NCBI RefSeq assembly: GCF_001613305.1
Contig: NZ_BDCC01000059.1
Location: forward strand, 62,001 to 126,000
Source of the DNA: Nocardia vaccinii NBRC 15922
GTDB taxonomy: Bacteria; Actinomycetota; Actinomycetes; Mycobacteriales; Mycobacteriaceae
Reading direction: 5' to 3'
DNA length: 64,000 nt
Below are positions 24,807 to 34,020 of the stretch, piece after piece. Under the pieces are notes generated by a model, which saw only the letters and a list, made by a program, of their open reading frames with translations, did not search any database and had not been told where the DNA came from. The stretch's first letter is position 1, and the number at the start of each line of letters is the position of its first letter. Made by a program: the position numbers and the translations under genes.

Positions 24807-27578
24807 CTAGGCGACCGAACGTTCGATGAAGACGGCTCGAGTCGGTGTGGGTACGAATTCGCGCCGGAAATCGCCGGCGCTCAACTCGGCGACGATGCCG
24901 GCGGCGCGGAGTTCTGCGGTCGCACCAACGGGTACCCGACCCGAGATCGTCACCGCCTCGTCCGAGCGAGTCCAGCTGATCGCGACATCGCCGTAGGGTG
25001 TGCGTCGTGTCGCCTCGGCAGATTCGAGTCCACAGTCGACGTCAGGCTCGAACAGGATCCGGCGGTAGCCCGCCTCTGCCGGCGCGATGCCGCCGATCCG
25101 TCGGAACAGCCAGTCGTCGACACTGCCCCGGGCAAAATGATTGAGCGACACGGTACGGACTGTGTGGTCGTCATTGATGGCATCCCATGATTCCCACACG
25201 GTGGTCGCGCCGCGATCCACCTCGTAGAGCCAGGAAGGTTGTTCGTCCTGCCAGAGAACGGCGCGAGCCAAGTCCCGGCTGCCGCCGCCCCACAGCACAT
25301 CGAGTAGGTATGGCACAGACAGGAATCCGGTATCGAGGCGATCGCCGTTGTCACGCACCAGGCCGGCGAGATGACGCTGTACGGCAGGTCTCGATCGCTC
25401 AGGGAACATGTCGAACTCGAGCCCGACGACATATGGCCCTTGGAGTTGGACCAGGAGCGTCCCATCGGCTGCGAGGTACTCGCTGGCGAAGGCACTGCGG
25501 ACGATCCGTGCTCTCTCTGCGAAGTCGATCGAATCGTCGTCGCGTCCGAGTTCCGTCGCAGTCTTCGCCAGAATCGTGAGTGTGTTGGCCTGGTACATCG
25601 GCCCGAGCAACTCGGCGGTCAGCCTCGGGGCGATTCCGATGCCCTCGTGGAGCGGTCGTCCTTGCAACGTGCTGGGGGTCAGCCAGTCACCGAAATGGAT
25701 TCCGCCGTTCCAGAGTTGGGCCTGCGCGTCCCTCTGCTGATGGGTCAGCTCACGACCCGCGAGCCGACTCGGCAGAGTGTCGCGCGCGTCTTGGCGCTGG
25801 AAGTCGGCCCACGCCACCATGGCGTCGTAGTTCTCGATCAGGATGCGTGCGTCGCCGTAGCGCTCGTAGAGCGCCCACGGCACGATCGCGATCGCGTCGC
25901 TCCAGCCGGCGCACGCGACGATCGACGCGAAGCCCGTGGAGTTCGTGGCTGCGTCCGCGTCCACCGGAGATCGGGGTGAGGTGACCGTCACTCGTCCGTC
26001 TGGCAGTTGGTCGGCTCTCAGGTTGCGAAGCCAGCGTCGGAGAAAGGCGAACACATCCATGTTGTTCGTCGCCGCCCGCGTGAAGACCTGAATGTCGCCG
26101 GTCCAGCCGACTCGCTCACGCTGCGGACAGTCTGTCGGCACCGACAAGAAGTTGCCGCGCTGGCTCCACACCACATTCTCATGGAGTCTGTTGAGCCGGT
26201 CGTCCGAGCAGTGGAAGGTTCCCGCCGGTGCCAGGTCGCTGCCGATGACCACGGCGACGATCGAGCCGGGTTCGGGCGGGCCCGCCAAGCCCCGGATGCG
26301 TGCGTACCGGAACCCGTGGAAAGTGAACTCCGGCTCCCAACTCTCTCCACCCGGGAGGCCCGCGGCGAGGTAGACATCCGTCTGGTCCTTATTGATCCCG
26401 TCAATGTTGACGAACCATCCGCCACCGGAGTCCAGGGTCTCGGTGTGCTCGATCGTGATCGGGCAACCGCGATCCTGTTCAGGCAGTTCGATCCGCACCC
26501 GCCCGGCGATGACCTGTCCGAAGTCGACGATCCAACCTCCATGAGGGTCACGGCGGACGTCACGCACCGACAGCTCGCGAAGGCGCCGCACTGGCTCTTC
26601 CGCGAGGTTCGCCAGGGGTTCGAGGGACTCAGCCGAGAGATCGACGGGTTCCCACCCGACGTCATCGAAGTCAATGGTCGACCACTGGGGATCGTCCAGC
26701 CGCCGATCGAAGTGTTCACCGATGAAGATGTCGGCATAACGCTCCGGGCCCGGCGAGCTGACGACATCCGGACCGGATGCGACAATTTCGCGCCGGCCAC
26801 CCTCGTAATCGAGCACCAGTTGCCAGACCGCCGAGAGCTTGTCACCCCAGTGCGCGCTCGATCCGGAAAGGGCGATACGTCCGACCCACCAGCCGTCGGC
26901 GAGCGCCACCCCCAGCACGTTGTCGCCGCGATGCAGCAGTTCGGTGACGTCGTAACCCTGCACGGCGAGGAGGTGCTCGTAGCTGTCATAGCCGGGAGCA
27001 AAGAGCCGGTCGCCGATTCGCTGGGCGTTGATCTCCGCGCGATAGATGCCGTGTGCGGTCGCGAAGAGCCGTGCCCGACGAAGTCCCGGGGCCACGGAAA
27101 ATCGTTGACGAAGTCGCTGGGAGGGCCTCAGCCGATCCTCGACCGACTTCTCCGGCCGATGTCCGGCGACCCACTCACCGATGGTCCAGCGCTCGATCTC
27201 AGTGGGCCGCTGAGCGGGGCGCACCCAAGCCCCCAGCCAGTCCTTCGCGAAATCCGGACCGGTCTCGAAATTCGCCACGGTCCAGGCAGTCGACCCTTCA
27301 TCGGCGTCCGTCCATACACGCACGCGCCAGCTGATACGACTCATGCTCGGGAGGACCGCGCCCGAGTAGTCGAGCCATGGCTCGCTGCTGTGCACGCGAC
27401 CCGACGACCAGATGAGGGATCCGTCATTCGCCGCTACCTCGACCTCGCTCGCCAGCTGGACAAGGGGCGGGTGCGGAGTCTCGATCGACCAGGAGAACCG
27501 GGGACGACCGGCCGGGTCCACGCCCTCAGCCCGGGCGACATGATCTGTGTGCAAACCGACGCAGCTCGTGGTCTTCAT
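24807..27578 (-). CDS. alpha-L-rhamnosidase (GH78)
   Basis: 923 residues, normal for multidomain bacterial GH78 enzymes. N-terminal beta-sandwich domains (about 1-330) include GYDSYEHLLAVQGYDVTELL and the substrate-binding ADGWWVGRIAL region. The (alpha/alpha)6 catalytic barrel follows, with the family motif PTDCPQRERVGWTGD near residue 483, and a C-terminal beta-domain closes it. No signal peptide is seen, so it acts inside the cell or after uptake. It removes terminal L-rhamnose from glycosides such as flavonoid rutinosides (family knowledge). ATG 27578 follows AAGGAGG. It is divergent from a TetR gene with a perfect operator between them. Confidence 0.92.
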   Translation of the reverse strand: MKTTSCVGLHTDHVARAEGVDPAGRPRFSWSIETPHPPLVQLASEVEVAANDGSLIWSSGRVHSSEPWLDYSGAVLPSMSRISWRVRVWTDADEGSTAWTVANFETGPDFAKDWLGAWVRPAQRPTEIERWTIGEWVAGHRPEKSVEDRLRPSQRLRQRFSVAPGLRRARLFATAHGIYRAEINAQRIGDRLFAPGYDSYEHLLAVQGYDVTELLHRGDNVLGVALADGWWVGRIALSGSSAHWGDKLSAVWQLVLDYEGGRREIVASGPDVVSSPGPERYADIFIGEHFDRRLDDPQWSTIDFDDVGWEPVDLSAESLEPLANLAEEPVRRLRELSVRDVRRDPHGGWIVDFGQVIAGRVRIELPEQDRGCPITIEHTETLDSGGGWFVNIDGINKDQTDVYLAAGLPGGESWEPEFTFHGFRYARIRGLAGPPEPGSIVAVVIGSDLAPAGTFHCSDDRLNRLHENVVWSQRGNFLSVPTDCPQRERVGWTGDIQVFTRAATNNMDVFAFLRRWLRNLRADQLPDGRVTVTSPRSPVDADAATNSTGFASIVACAGWSDAIAIVPWALYERYGDARILIENYDAMVAWADFQRQDARDTLPSRLAGRELTHQQRDAQAQLWNGGIHFGDWLTPSTLQGRPLHEGIGIAPRLTAELLGPMYQANTLTILAKTATELGRDDDSIDFAERARIVRSAFASEYLAADGTLLVQLQGPYVVGLEFDMFPERSRPAVQRHLAGLVRDNGDRLDTGFLSVPYLLDVLWGGGSRDLARAVLWQDEQPSWLYEVDRGATTVWESWDAINDDHTVRTVSLNHFARGSVDDWLFRRIGGIAPAEAGYRRILFEPDVDCGLESAEATRRTPYGDVAISWTRSDEAVTISGRVPVGATAELRAAGIVAELSAGDFRREFVPTPTRAVFIERSVA

Positions 27579-27636
27579 GCTCGGGCCTCCTTCGGCGGCG
27601 GCGCGGTGCCGCGACGCGTGAGACAGCGTAGCTATT

Positions 27637-27661
27637 AAAAACCATTGATACAATGGTTTTT
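27637..27661. promoter_or_regulatory. perfect TetR-type operator between rhamnosidase and tetR
   Basis: Arms AAAAACCATTG (27637-27647) and CAATGGTTTTT (27651-27661) are exact complements separated by ATA. It lies 59 bases upstream of the rhamnosidase start and 41 bases upstream of the TetR start, so one repressor dimer pair could shut both promoters. Confidence 0.8.
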
Positions 27662-27701
27662 GGCTTGGTTCCGAGCCGCGTCCCGGCAGTATCGTGAGGG
27701 C

Positions 27702-28364
27702 ATGACGCAGATCCGCCGCCGCAAGAGCGGCTCCTACGCCGTGGGTCGCGCCCGACGCGAGAGCATCCTCGACATCGCCACCGCGCACTTCTTTCAAGCC
27801 GGCTACCACCGAACCTCGATGGCGCAGATCGCGGCGGACGTCGGCCTGAGTGAGCCCGGATTGCTCCACCATTTCCCCACGAAGAAGCATCTGCTCGTCG
27901 CCGTGGCCGGTCGGCGGTTCGACATCACCGCGGCATGGGCTCGAGAACTGCGCGAGAGCGACGACCCCCTTGCACCGCTGACCCTCCTGGTGAAGATCAC
28001 CGAGCGATTCCTTACACAGCCGGGGATGATCGAGCTCTTCGTGCTGGTGTCCGCCGAGGCCGCGGACCCCTCGAGTCCAGCACACGACCTGTATGTCGAG
28101 CACTACCGATCGGTTGTCGAATCGATCGCCCAGGGCTTCGAGGACGCCGTCGCCCGGGGGGCGCTACGTCCCGGCATCGACTACCGCGCGATCGCGCAGG
28201 AAACCGTCGCCATGACCGATGGCCTCCAATTGCAGTGGGTACTCTTCGAAGGGCAATTCGACCTCGTCGGCCGGCTCGAGGACTACGTGAGCCAGCTGTC
28301 GCGAACACTCCTCATTTCTCACGATTGCCCCGATGCCAGTGACTCAGGGCCTGCCGTGAATTAA
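27702..28364 (+). CDS. TetR-family regulator, likely repressor of the rhamnosidase gene
   Basis: 220 residues. The helix-turn-helix is at about residues 37-65 (MAQIAADVGLSEPGLLHHFP), followed by a helical effector domain. An N-terminal basic stretch (QIRRRKSG) precedes it. ATG 27702 is preferred to the earlier frame start at 27645, which would lie inside the operator. The divergent arrangement and the palindrome at 27637-27661 support autoregulation and control of the rhamnosidase. The inducer is probably a rhamnoside or its aglycone (inference). Confidence 0.88.
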   Translation: MTQIRRRKSGSYAVGRARRESILDIATAHFFQAGYHRTSMAQIAADVGLSEPGLLHHFPTKKHLLVAVAGRRFDITAAWARELRESDDPLAPLTLLVKITERFLTQPGMIELFVLVSAEAADPSSPAHDLYVEHYRSVVESIAQGFEDAVARGALRPGIDYRAIAQETVAMTDGLQLQWVLFEGQFDLVGRLEDYVSQLSRTLLISHDCPDASDSGPAVN

Positions 28365-28489
28365 GCCGTACCATCGGCTTTGGTGAGTGATGTTGTGAGA
28401 TAGTCGATTTCACGGTGGCGGTGAACGATCTCGCGGCCGAGTTCATGGTGCTGCTGCCGTGTGCGGTCAAGGGCTGCGCGGTTGCCCAC
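28361..28489 (-). CDS. 42-residue hypothetical protein
   Basis: A minus-strand frame from GTG 28489 reads RQQHHELGREIVHRHREIDY in its middle, with GC-rich third positions like real genes. It ends at 28361, overlapping the TetR stop codon on the other strand. No strong RBS is present. It may be a small protein, the 3' tail of a lost gene, or chance. A short hairpin AAGCCG/CGGCTT (28363-28380) sits over its end. Confidence 0.25.
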   Translation of the reverse strand: MGNRAALDRTRQQHHELGREIVHRHREIDYLTTSLTKADGTA

Positions 28490-28536
28490 CCGGCATTACA
28501 CATCACGGATGGGCGCCGTGCGTCTGGTGACGGCCG

Positions 28537-29901
28537 CTATCGCTTGACTGCCGTCGTGTCGCTCCGGCGACGGTCGGGTTTGAACGGGAGGTCGCGGACG
28601 GTCGCCCGCACCAGCACTTGCCGGGTGCCGGGCCTGCCCCACACCACTACCACCGCGGTTCCGGGTTCGGCGTGTGTTCGGTCGATCACCGCCAACGACA
28701 GTGTGCTCCGCAAGTTCGCGCTGTACTCCCGCCCGCTGGACACGCCGACATCCGTGCCCTCGACCATCACACGATCGAAAGAGGGTGTGAGCGACTTCGG
28801 CAACTCCATCGGATCGACCCGGTCCCCGGGCTCGAACAGCGTGTGATAGATCGCGACGACATCATCGGTGTTCCATTCGAGGCCGACGAGCGTGCGTGCG
28901 GGTCCGCCCGTTGCGTCTGCCGAGGTGAGAGCATCGCGCCCGATGAACTCGTGGTCCAGATGTACGCGTCCGCCCCACCCGAGCTCTCCCGGCCGGCGGA
29001 AGTAGTCAGTGAGATCGTTGGGAACGAAGCTTCCTCCGGGCAGTCCGCGCTTGAACTCCCATGGACCTCCGGGAGTGAGGATCGCCGCCGACAGGAAGTC
29101 GAGTCCGTTGGTGGCGATACCCGCTTCGACATGCTGGACCGGCTGGGAGCGAAAACCCAGCTGCCGGAGGTCATGATCCACGCCCGCGTCGCGTACGGCT
29201 CGCCAAATCTCGTTCCCGGCCTCGGACGGACCGTGCAACTCGTAGCCGAGCTCACCGGAAATGCCGGTGCGCAGCACGTCGACGGCCGTTCCGGCCACCT
29301 CGATTCGCGTGCTGCCGTTGAAGGGGATCGAGCTCAGATCCTCGTCGGTGAGCAGTTGCAGCACCGCCAGCGAGCGTGGCCCCTGGACTCCGAAGATGAA
29401 GTTCTGCGCGGACACGTCCGTCACCTCGACGTCGCCGCCGATCTGCCCGGCTTGCCAGTGCAGCCAGCTCGTGCTGCCGGCCGTGTACACGTACTCCTGC
29501 TCGCCTGTGCGGCGGAGAATTCCTTCGGATGCGATCCAGCCGTTCTCATCGAGTTGCACGTGATGCTTACTCGTTCCGAGCCGGAACTTGCCGAGGTTGT
29601 TCGTGCCAAGGCGGCTGAGGAACTCGTGTGCCCCGGGGCCCCGGATCTGCGCCTTGCTCAACGGGGACCAATCCCCGAGGTAGCAGGTGTCGACGTGGGA
29701 TGCGGACTCGTCGACCCAGGAGGTGTACTCCAGCGGAAGGAGCATGGCCCCGAACCTGCCGACCGCCGCTGTCGGGTTTCCTTCGTCCTGTGCCGCGGCC
29801 GCGGAGCTGAACAGCGGGGGCCTCTCGATCACCAGTGGCGCGTTCGGGTCTTTCTTGAACGCATCGTAGATGTCGTTGTGAACTTTTCCTGTCTCGAACA
29901 A
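28537..29901 (-). CDS. GcvT/LigM-family THF-dependent O-demethylase (paralog 1)
   Basis: About 454 residues from a proposed TTG start at 29901; no ATG fits, and the frame upstream is non-conserved, so the start is uncertain. Family features: WVDESASHVDTCYLGDWSPL, then IRGPGAHEFLSRLGTNN (aminomethyltransferase folate domain), FGVQGPRSLAVLQLL, GISGELGYELHGP and RTLVGLEW. Length and order match LigM/DesA-type vanillate/syringate O-demethylases rather than the ~370-residue glycine-cleavage GcvT. No gcvH or gcvP is nearby. It would move an aryl-methoxy methyl to THF. It is the last gene of the minus arm of the meta-cleavage cluster and so may feed it a catechol. It is the most divergent of the four paralogs. 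Confidence 0.82.
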   Translation of the reverse strand: MFETGKVHNDIYDAFKKDPNAPLVIERPPLFSSAAAAQDEGNPTAAVGRFGAMLLPLEYTSWVDESASHVDTCYLGDWSPLSKAQIRGPGAHEFLSRLGTNNLGKFRLGTSKHHVQLDENGWIASEGILRRTGEQEYVYTAGSTSWLHWQAGQIGGDVEVTDVSAQNFIFGVQGPRSLAVLQLLTDEDLSSIPFNGSTRIEVAGTAVDVLRTGISGELGYELHGPSEAGNEIWRAVRDAGVDHDLRQLGFRSQPVQHVEAGIATNGLDFLSAAILTPGGPWEFKRGLPGGSFVPNDLTDYFRRPGELGWGGRVHLDHEFIGRDALTSADATGGPARTLVGLEWNTDDVVAIYHTLFEPGDRVDPMELPKSLTPSFDRVMVEGTDVGVSSGREYSANLRSTLSLAVIDRTHAEPGTAVVVVWGRPGTRQVLVRATVRDLPFKPDRRRSDTTAVKR

Positions 29902-30008
29902 TGTTCCACTTCTTTCTTTGTAAATGAGGATGCTAGGCCACGCCTTCAGTCGGCGGCGCCTGCTTGGCACGGAATTGTCGGCGCGCTGATCGGCCCGTTC
30001 GTCGTGAG

Positions 30009-31514
30009 TCACGTCGTGCACGACGCGAGGGCAGATATATGCCGGCTGAATGGGTTCGGTGTGATCGTGTACTTCTCCTGGAGGTATTCGTGGATACCCT
30101 CGAAACCGCCCTCGCGGCCGAGGCCGGATTGCTTCCAACCGCCGAAGGGTGCGGCCGCGTTGGACACGACGCCGACGTTGAGTCCCAGCATTCCGGTTTC
30201 CAGGCGTTCGATCATGCGTTGTGCGCGTGCCAAGTTCTCGGTGTACACGTATGACACGAGTCCGTACTCGGTGGCGTTCGCGATTCGTACGGCGTCGTCT
30301 TCGTCGTCGAATGGGACGATCGCCAGGACGGGACCGAAAATCTCCTCGCGCAGGATCCTGCTATCGGCGGGGACGTCGCCGAGAACGGTTGCGGGAAAGA
30401 ATGATCCAGGGCCGTCGACAGCTGTTCCGCCGACGAGCAAGCTCGCGCCCCGGTCCGTCGCATCGCTGACCAGATCGGCTGCCTTCTGCACAGCGCGGTC
30501 GTCGATCAGCGGGCCGATGGTGATGTGGTCTTCGGTGCCCCTGCCCATGGCGAACGTCCGCACTAGTTCGGTGACTCGTCGGGTGAATTCGTCGACGACA
30601 TCGTGGTGGATGATGAATCGGTTGGCCGCCGTGCACGCCTGCCCGATATTGCGGAATTTGGCGGCTATGGCGCCGTCGACCGCTCGGTCGAGGTCGGCGT
30701 CGCCGAAAACGATGAAGGGGGCATTGCCGCCGAGTTCCATCGAGGTGCGCAGAACACCACCGGCGGCCTGGGCCAAGAGCAGCTTCCCGACCGGCGTGGA
30801 TCCGGTGAAGGAAAGTTTGCGCAGCCGCGGATCGGTGATGATCGCCTCCGATACCGGCCCGGCGGACGATGTCGTGATGACATTGAGGACCCCGGCGGGA
30901 AGTCCGGCATCCTCGAAGATCTTGGCTGCGAGCAGCGTGGTGAGGGGCGTGAGTTCAGCGGGTTTGATCACGACCGTGCAGCCGGCGGCGAGTGCGGGCG
31001 CGATCTTCCGGGTGGCCATGGCGAGGGGAAAGTTCCACGGGGTGATGAGGTAGCACGGTCCGACCGGGTGCTGGGTGATGATCATCCGCCCGCTGTCCTC
31101 GGGGGTGGCGTTGTAGCGGCCGGTGACACGGGAGGCTTCTTCGCTGAACCAGCGGAGGAACTCGCCGCCGTAGGAGACTTCCGCGCGGGCTTCGGCGAGT
31201 GGTTTACCCATCTCGAGGGTCATCAACAGCGCGAGGTCATCCGCTCGTGCTTGCACGAGGTCGAAGGCACGCCGCAAGATTTCAGCACGTGTGCGGGCTG
31301 GAGTCGTCGCCCACGAGGGGAATGCGGCACATGCGGCGTTCAACGCGGCTCGTCCGTCCGCGACGTTCGCATCGGCGATCTGCTTCAGACAGGCGCCGGT
31401 CGCGGGATCGTGGACAGCCAGGCGTGCGCCGTTGCCGGACGGTCGCCATGTGCCGTCGATGAACAAGCCGTCGGGGATGCTTGCAAGCAGATCAGTTTCG
31501 CTCTTCGAGCTCAC
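30009..31514 (-). CDS. aldehyde dehydrogenase, semialdehyde type (HpaE-like candidate)
   Basis: 501 residues. Full ALDH: PWNFPLAMATRKIAPALAAG, glutamate in MELGGNAPFIVF, catalytic cysteine in NIGQACTAANRF, and C-terminal PFGGWKQSGLGREGG. It is closest in pattern to succinate-semialdehyde dehydrogenases. In the homoprotocatechuate pathway this step would oxidise 5-carboxymethyl-2-hydroxymuconate semialdehyde. GTG 31514 follows AAGGAA and overlaps the end of the transporter gene by 23 bases, so translation is coupled. Substrate assignment rests on context. Confidence 0.85.
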   Translation of the reverse strand: MSSKSETDLLASIPDGLFIDGTWRPSGNGARLAVHDPATGACLKQIADANVADGRAALNAACAAFPSWATTPARTRAEILRRAFDLVQARADDLALLMTLEMGKPLAEARAEVSYGGEFLRWFSEEASRVTGRYNATPEDSGRMIITQHPVGPCYLITPWNFPLAMATRKIAPALAAGCTVVIKPAELTPLTTLLAAKIFEDAGLPAGVLNVITTSSAGPVSEAIITDPRLRKLSFTGSTPVGKLLLAQAAGGVLRTSMELGGNAPFIVFGDADLDRAVDGAIAAKFRNIGQACTAANRFIIHHDVVDEFTRRVTELVRTFAMGRGTEDHITIGPLIDDRAVQKAADLVSDATDRGASLLVGGTAVDGPGSFFPATVLGDVPADSRILREEIFGPVLAIVPFDDEDDAVRIANATEYGLVSYVYTENLARAQRMIERLETGMLGLNVGVVSNAAAPFGGWKQSGLGREGGFEGIHEYLQEKYTITPNPFSRHISALASCTT

Positions 31515-32766
31515 GGGGGTTCCTTGAATTCGGGCCATGGTTGCGTGTGGGGGAGTGCCGGATCCGGTGGGCAACGGCCCAAGCCGACAGCGCGGTGCCG
31601 GAGCTCACCGCGATGACGGCACCGAGCAGAGCCGCGGTCGGGCCGGCAAGGCCGGTGACGGGTGACCCGAGCACACCGCCGAGGAATTGCCCCGAGCCGG
31701 TCAGTGCCGACGCGGCGCCGCTTGCGACAAGGGCCGCCTGGCCCCAACTGTGTGCGCTGGGCAAGACGAAACCTGCGCTTGCCGCGAAGACCGTGGACGA
31801 CGCCCACAGCACACTGGTGGGCGCATGTGCCAACGCCGCGACCATCAAACACACGCCGCTGACCGCGCCGACAGCCAGACCGGCGCCGAGTGTGAAAGAC
31901 GGGTGTTTGTATCGCATCACGCGGCGAAACACGAGGTTCGCGACCAGTATCGCGCACGCATTCGTACCGAACACCAACGCGAAAGTAGCTGGTGGATAAC
32001 CGAATTCGCGCTCAACGATGAACGACGTGGTCGAGATATAGGCATAGAACCCGAAGGACTGCAACGCGAGTGCGACGGCGACTGCGACCAGTTCTCGCTC
32101 GTGCAGGGCGGTCTCCAGTGAACCGAGCATGCTATGGCGCGTACCCGACTGATCGCCGGCGGGCAGCGTCTCGGGAATGGTGACGGCGAACGCGGCCGCG
32201 ATGAGAAGCCCGAGCACCAGCAGAGCGATGAAGTCCGCACGCCAGCCCCACGTCACGGCGATGGCTGTACCGGCCACCGGGGCCAGCACAGGTGCGACGG
32301 CGGTAACTACGGCGAGGATACCGATCCGGGAGGCGACCGCCCGGCTGTCGCTGGACAGATCGCGCACCACACTGCGTGCGGCCACAATGCCGGCGGCGCC
32401 GCAGATTCCGGCGAGACCTCGTGCAGCGATGAGCATTTCGGATGTGATCGCGACAGCGCTGGCCGCGGATGCCAGGGTCCATCCGGCGATGCCCACCAGG
32501 ATCACCGGGCGTCGCCCGACGCGGTCGCTCAAGGGTCCCCAGAGAAGTTGGCCGAGGCAGATGCCGAGCAGGCAGGCGGTGATGCTCGCCTGCGCAAGCC
32601 AGTCGCCACCGCCGAGGTCGGACTGGATCCGGGGCAGCGACGGGGTGTAGATGTCGACCGACAGCGGGGCGAGCGCGGTAAGCACGGCGAGTATGACGAG
32701 CATGCGCGCCGTCACTGGTGGTCGATGCGCTGAGTCCGGGTCGCGGCGGCCGCTCGTTCCGTTCAT
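31492..32766 (-). CDS. MFS transporter, Bcr/CflA-type
   Basis: 424 residues with twelve predicted hydrophobic helices. LSVDIYTPSLPRIQSDL and GQLLWGPLSDRVGRRPVIL are the classic start and motif A of the Bcr/CflA drug-export subfamily. ATG 32766 overlaps the RidA stop by four bases (ATGA) and the 3' end overlaps the aldehyde dehydrogenase start. It is embedded in the catabolic operon and may export a toxic intermediate or, less typically for this subfamily, take up the substrate. Confidence 0.88.
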   Translation of the reverse strand: MNGTSGRRDPDSAHRPPVTARMLVILAVLTALAPLSVDIYTPSLPRIQSDLGGGDWLAQASITACLLGICLGQLLWGPLSDRVGRRPVILVGIAGWTLASAASAVAITSEMLIAARGLAGICGAAGIVAARSVVRDLSSDSRAVASRIGILAVVTAVAPVLAPVAGTAIAVTWGWRADFIALLVLGLLIAAAFAVTIPETLPAGDQSGTRHSMLGSLETALHERELVAVAVALALQSFGFYAYISTTSFIVEREFGYPPATFALVFGTNACAILVANLVFRRVMRYKHPSFTLGAGLAVGAVSGVCLMVAALAHAPTSVLWASSTVFAASAGFVLPSAHSWGQAALVASGAASALTGSGQFLGGVLGSPVTGLAGPTAALLGAVIAVSSGTALSAWAVAHRIRHSPTRNHGPNSRNPRELEERN

Positions 32767-33161
32767 TGCGAAGAGTGGTCGTCGAGGATGGCCAGCAGGT
32801 CGCATTGAATCCGGCAACCGCCGTCGAGGTCGGCGGCGATGGCTTGACGTGCCGGCCGATTCGCGAGATCGGGGAACATGGCCAGCCATTCCCGGTTCAG
32901 GGCATCCCGGTCGCGATAGTCCGCGAGCCGGAACGTCATCTTGAGGATGTCGTCGGTTGTGCCGCCGCTGGCGACCAGCAGCGCGCGCACGTGAGCGAAA
33001 ACATTGGCGCACTGCTCGTCCAGGCTGTCCGGCAGCTCGTGTGTGACCGGGTCGCGTCCGGTGAGAACGCCGGAGGCGAGGAACGGTCCGATGCGGCTGC
33101 CTCCTGGGATGGGATTGGCGTGACCGAATCCGGGGATATTGATGCTGACCCGGCGAGTCAT
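32763..33161 (-). CDS. RidA/YjgF/YER057c-family protein
   Basis: 132 residues, the standard size. A central RxQ motif (ANRPARQAIAADL) is similar to the RidA substrate loop, but the catalytic arginine context is not fully canonical. RidA enzymes hydrolyse reactive enamines/imines; members in meta-cleavage operons (such as 2-aminomuconate deaminases) act on ring-cleavage products. It lies between the FAH-family enzyme and the transporter with almost no spacing. It may deaminate or tautomerise an intermediate. Confidence 0.82.
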   Translation of the reverse strand: MTRRVSINIPGFGHANPIPGGSRIGPFLASGVLTGRDPVTHELPDSLDEQCANVFAHVRALLVASGGTTDDILKMTFRLADYRDRDALNREWLAMFPDLANRPARQAIAADLDGGCRIQCDLLAILDDHSSQ

Positions 33162-33165
33162 GTCC

Positions 33166-34020
33166 TCATGCCTCCGGTATCACGGTGTTCTCGATGGCGC
33201 CCAGGCCGTCGATTTCGGCGCGCACGATATCTCCCACCTCGAGGAAATTGCCTGTGGGAGCGCCGATTCCGGATGGCGTGCCGGTGGCGAGGATGTCGCC
33301 GGGCATGAGCGTCATCACCTGTGTGAGGTAGGCGATCTGCTCGTAGATGTCGTAGATCATGTCGTTGGTCGACCAGTCCTGGCGGATCCGACCGTTGACC
33401 GTCAGGGTCATATGCAGATCCAGCGGGTCGACGATCTCGTCGTCGGTTGTCAGCCACGGCCCGATCGGTCCGTGCGTATCGAAGGACTTGCCGAGGGTGA
33501 AGGTCGGAGAGCGCTTCTGCAGCCAGTCCCGTACCGAGACATCGTTCGCGACGACATACCCGGCGATAACGGACCGCGCATCGTCGACCGACACATGCCG
33601 GCACTGTTGGCCGATCACGACGGCCAGTTCGATTTCGTAGTCCAACTCGTCGGAGACACCGGGTTTCACGATGGCGTCATAGGGGCCGACGATGCAGGAA
33701 GTCTGCTTGTTGAACCACATCTGGCTCGTGGGAATCGGAATACCGGCCTGCCGTGCCTCCTCGGCATGTTCCTTGTAGTTCATGCCGATGCCGAGGTACT
33801 TCTGCGGATTGTCCACCGGCGCCTCGAGTATGACGTCGGTCAGTGCGTGGCTGGGGCCCTCGGCGGCGAGTATCGTCTCTTTCAGTCCGTCGAGCCGGGG
33901 CAGAATCGCGCGCAGCGACGTTCCGACGCCGGAAACGTCGGAGATGTCGATGAGGCGGTCGCCGTCGACGCGACCGAGCCGGGAAAGGCCATCGGCGAGG
34001 TGAAATCGCGCAATTCTCAT
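33166..34020 (-). CDS. fumarylacetoacetate-hydrolase-family enzyme (HpaG-like isomerase/decarboxylase candidate)
   Basis: 284 residues. The metal-binding core is visible as YLGIGMNYKEHAEEA, DELDYEIELAVVIGQ (E-x-E), GYVVANDVSVRDWLQ and TGTPSGIGAP. The N-terminal domain of about 75 residues (MRIARFHLADGLSRLG) is as in bacterial single-copy FAH proteins. In the homoprotocatechuate route an FAH-family protein (HpaG) decarboxylates and isomerises the oxidised ring-cleavage product. That role fits here beside hydratase and aldolase genes, but hydrolysis of an acylpyruvate is possible. Its 3' end is 4 bases before RidA and its ATG overlaps the upstream gene by 4 bases. Confidence 0.88.
   Translation of the reverse strand: MRIARFHLADGLSRLGRVDGDRLIDISDVSGVGTSLRAILPRLDGLKETILAAEGPSHALTDVILEAPVDNPQKYLGIGMNYKEHAEEARQAGIPIPTSQMWFNKQTSCIVGPYDAIVKPGVSDELDYEIELAVVIGQQCRHVSVDDARSVIAGYVVANDVSVRDWLQKRSPTFTLGKSFDTHGPIGPWLTTDDEIVDPLDLHMTLTVNGRIRQDWSTNDMIYDIYEQIAYLTQVMTLMPGDILATGTPSGIGAPTGNFLEVGDIVRAEIDGLGAIENTVIPEA

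Noticed and set aside
26007..27638. 543-codon plus-strand open frame
   Set aside because: Antisense to the GH78 rhamnosidase, and it would run through the operator.
28618..31053. 811-codon plus-strand open frame
   Set aside because: It is the antisense shadow of O-demethylase 1 and the aldehyde dehydrogenase; the translation is low-complexity and has no family signature.
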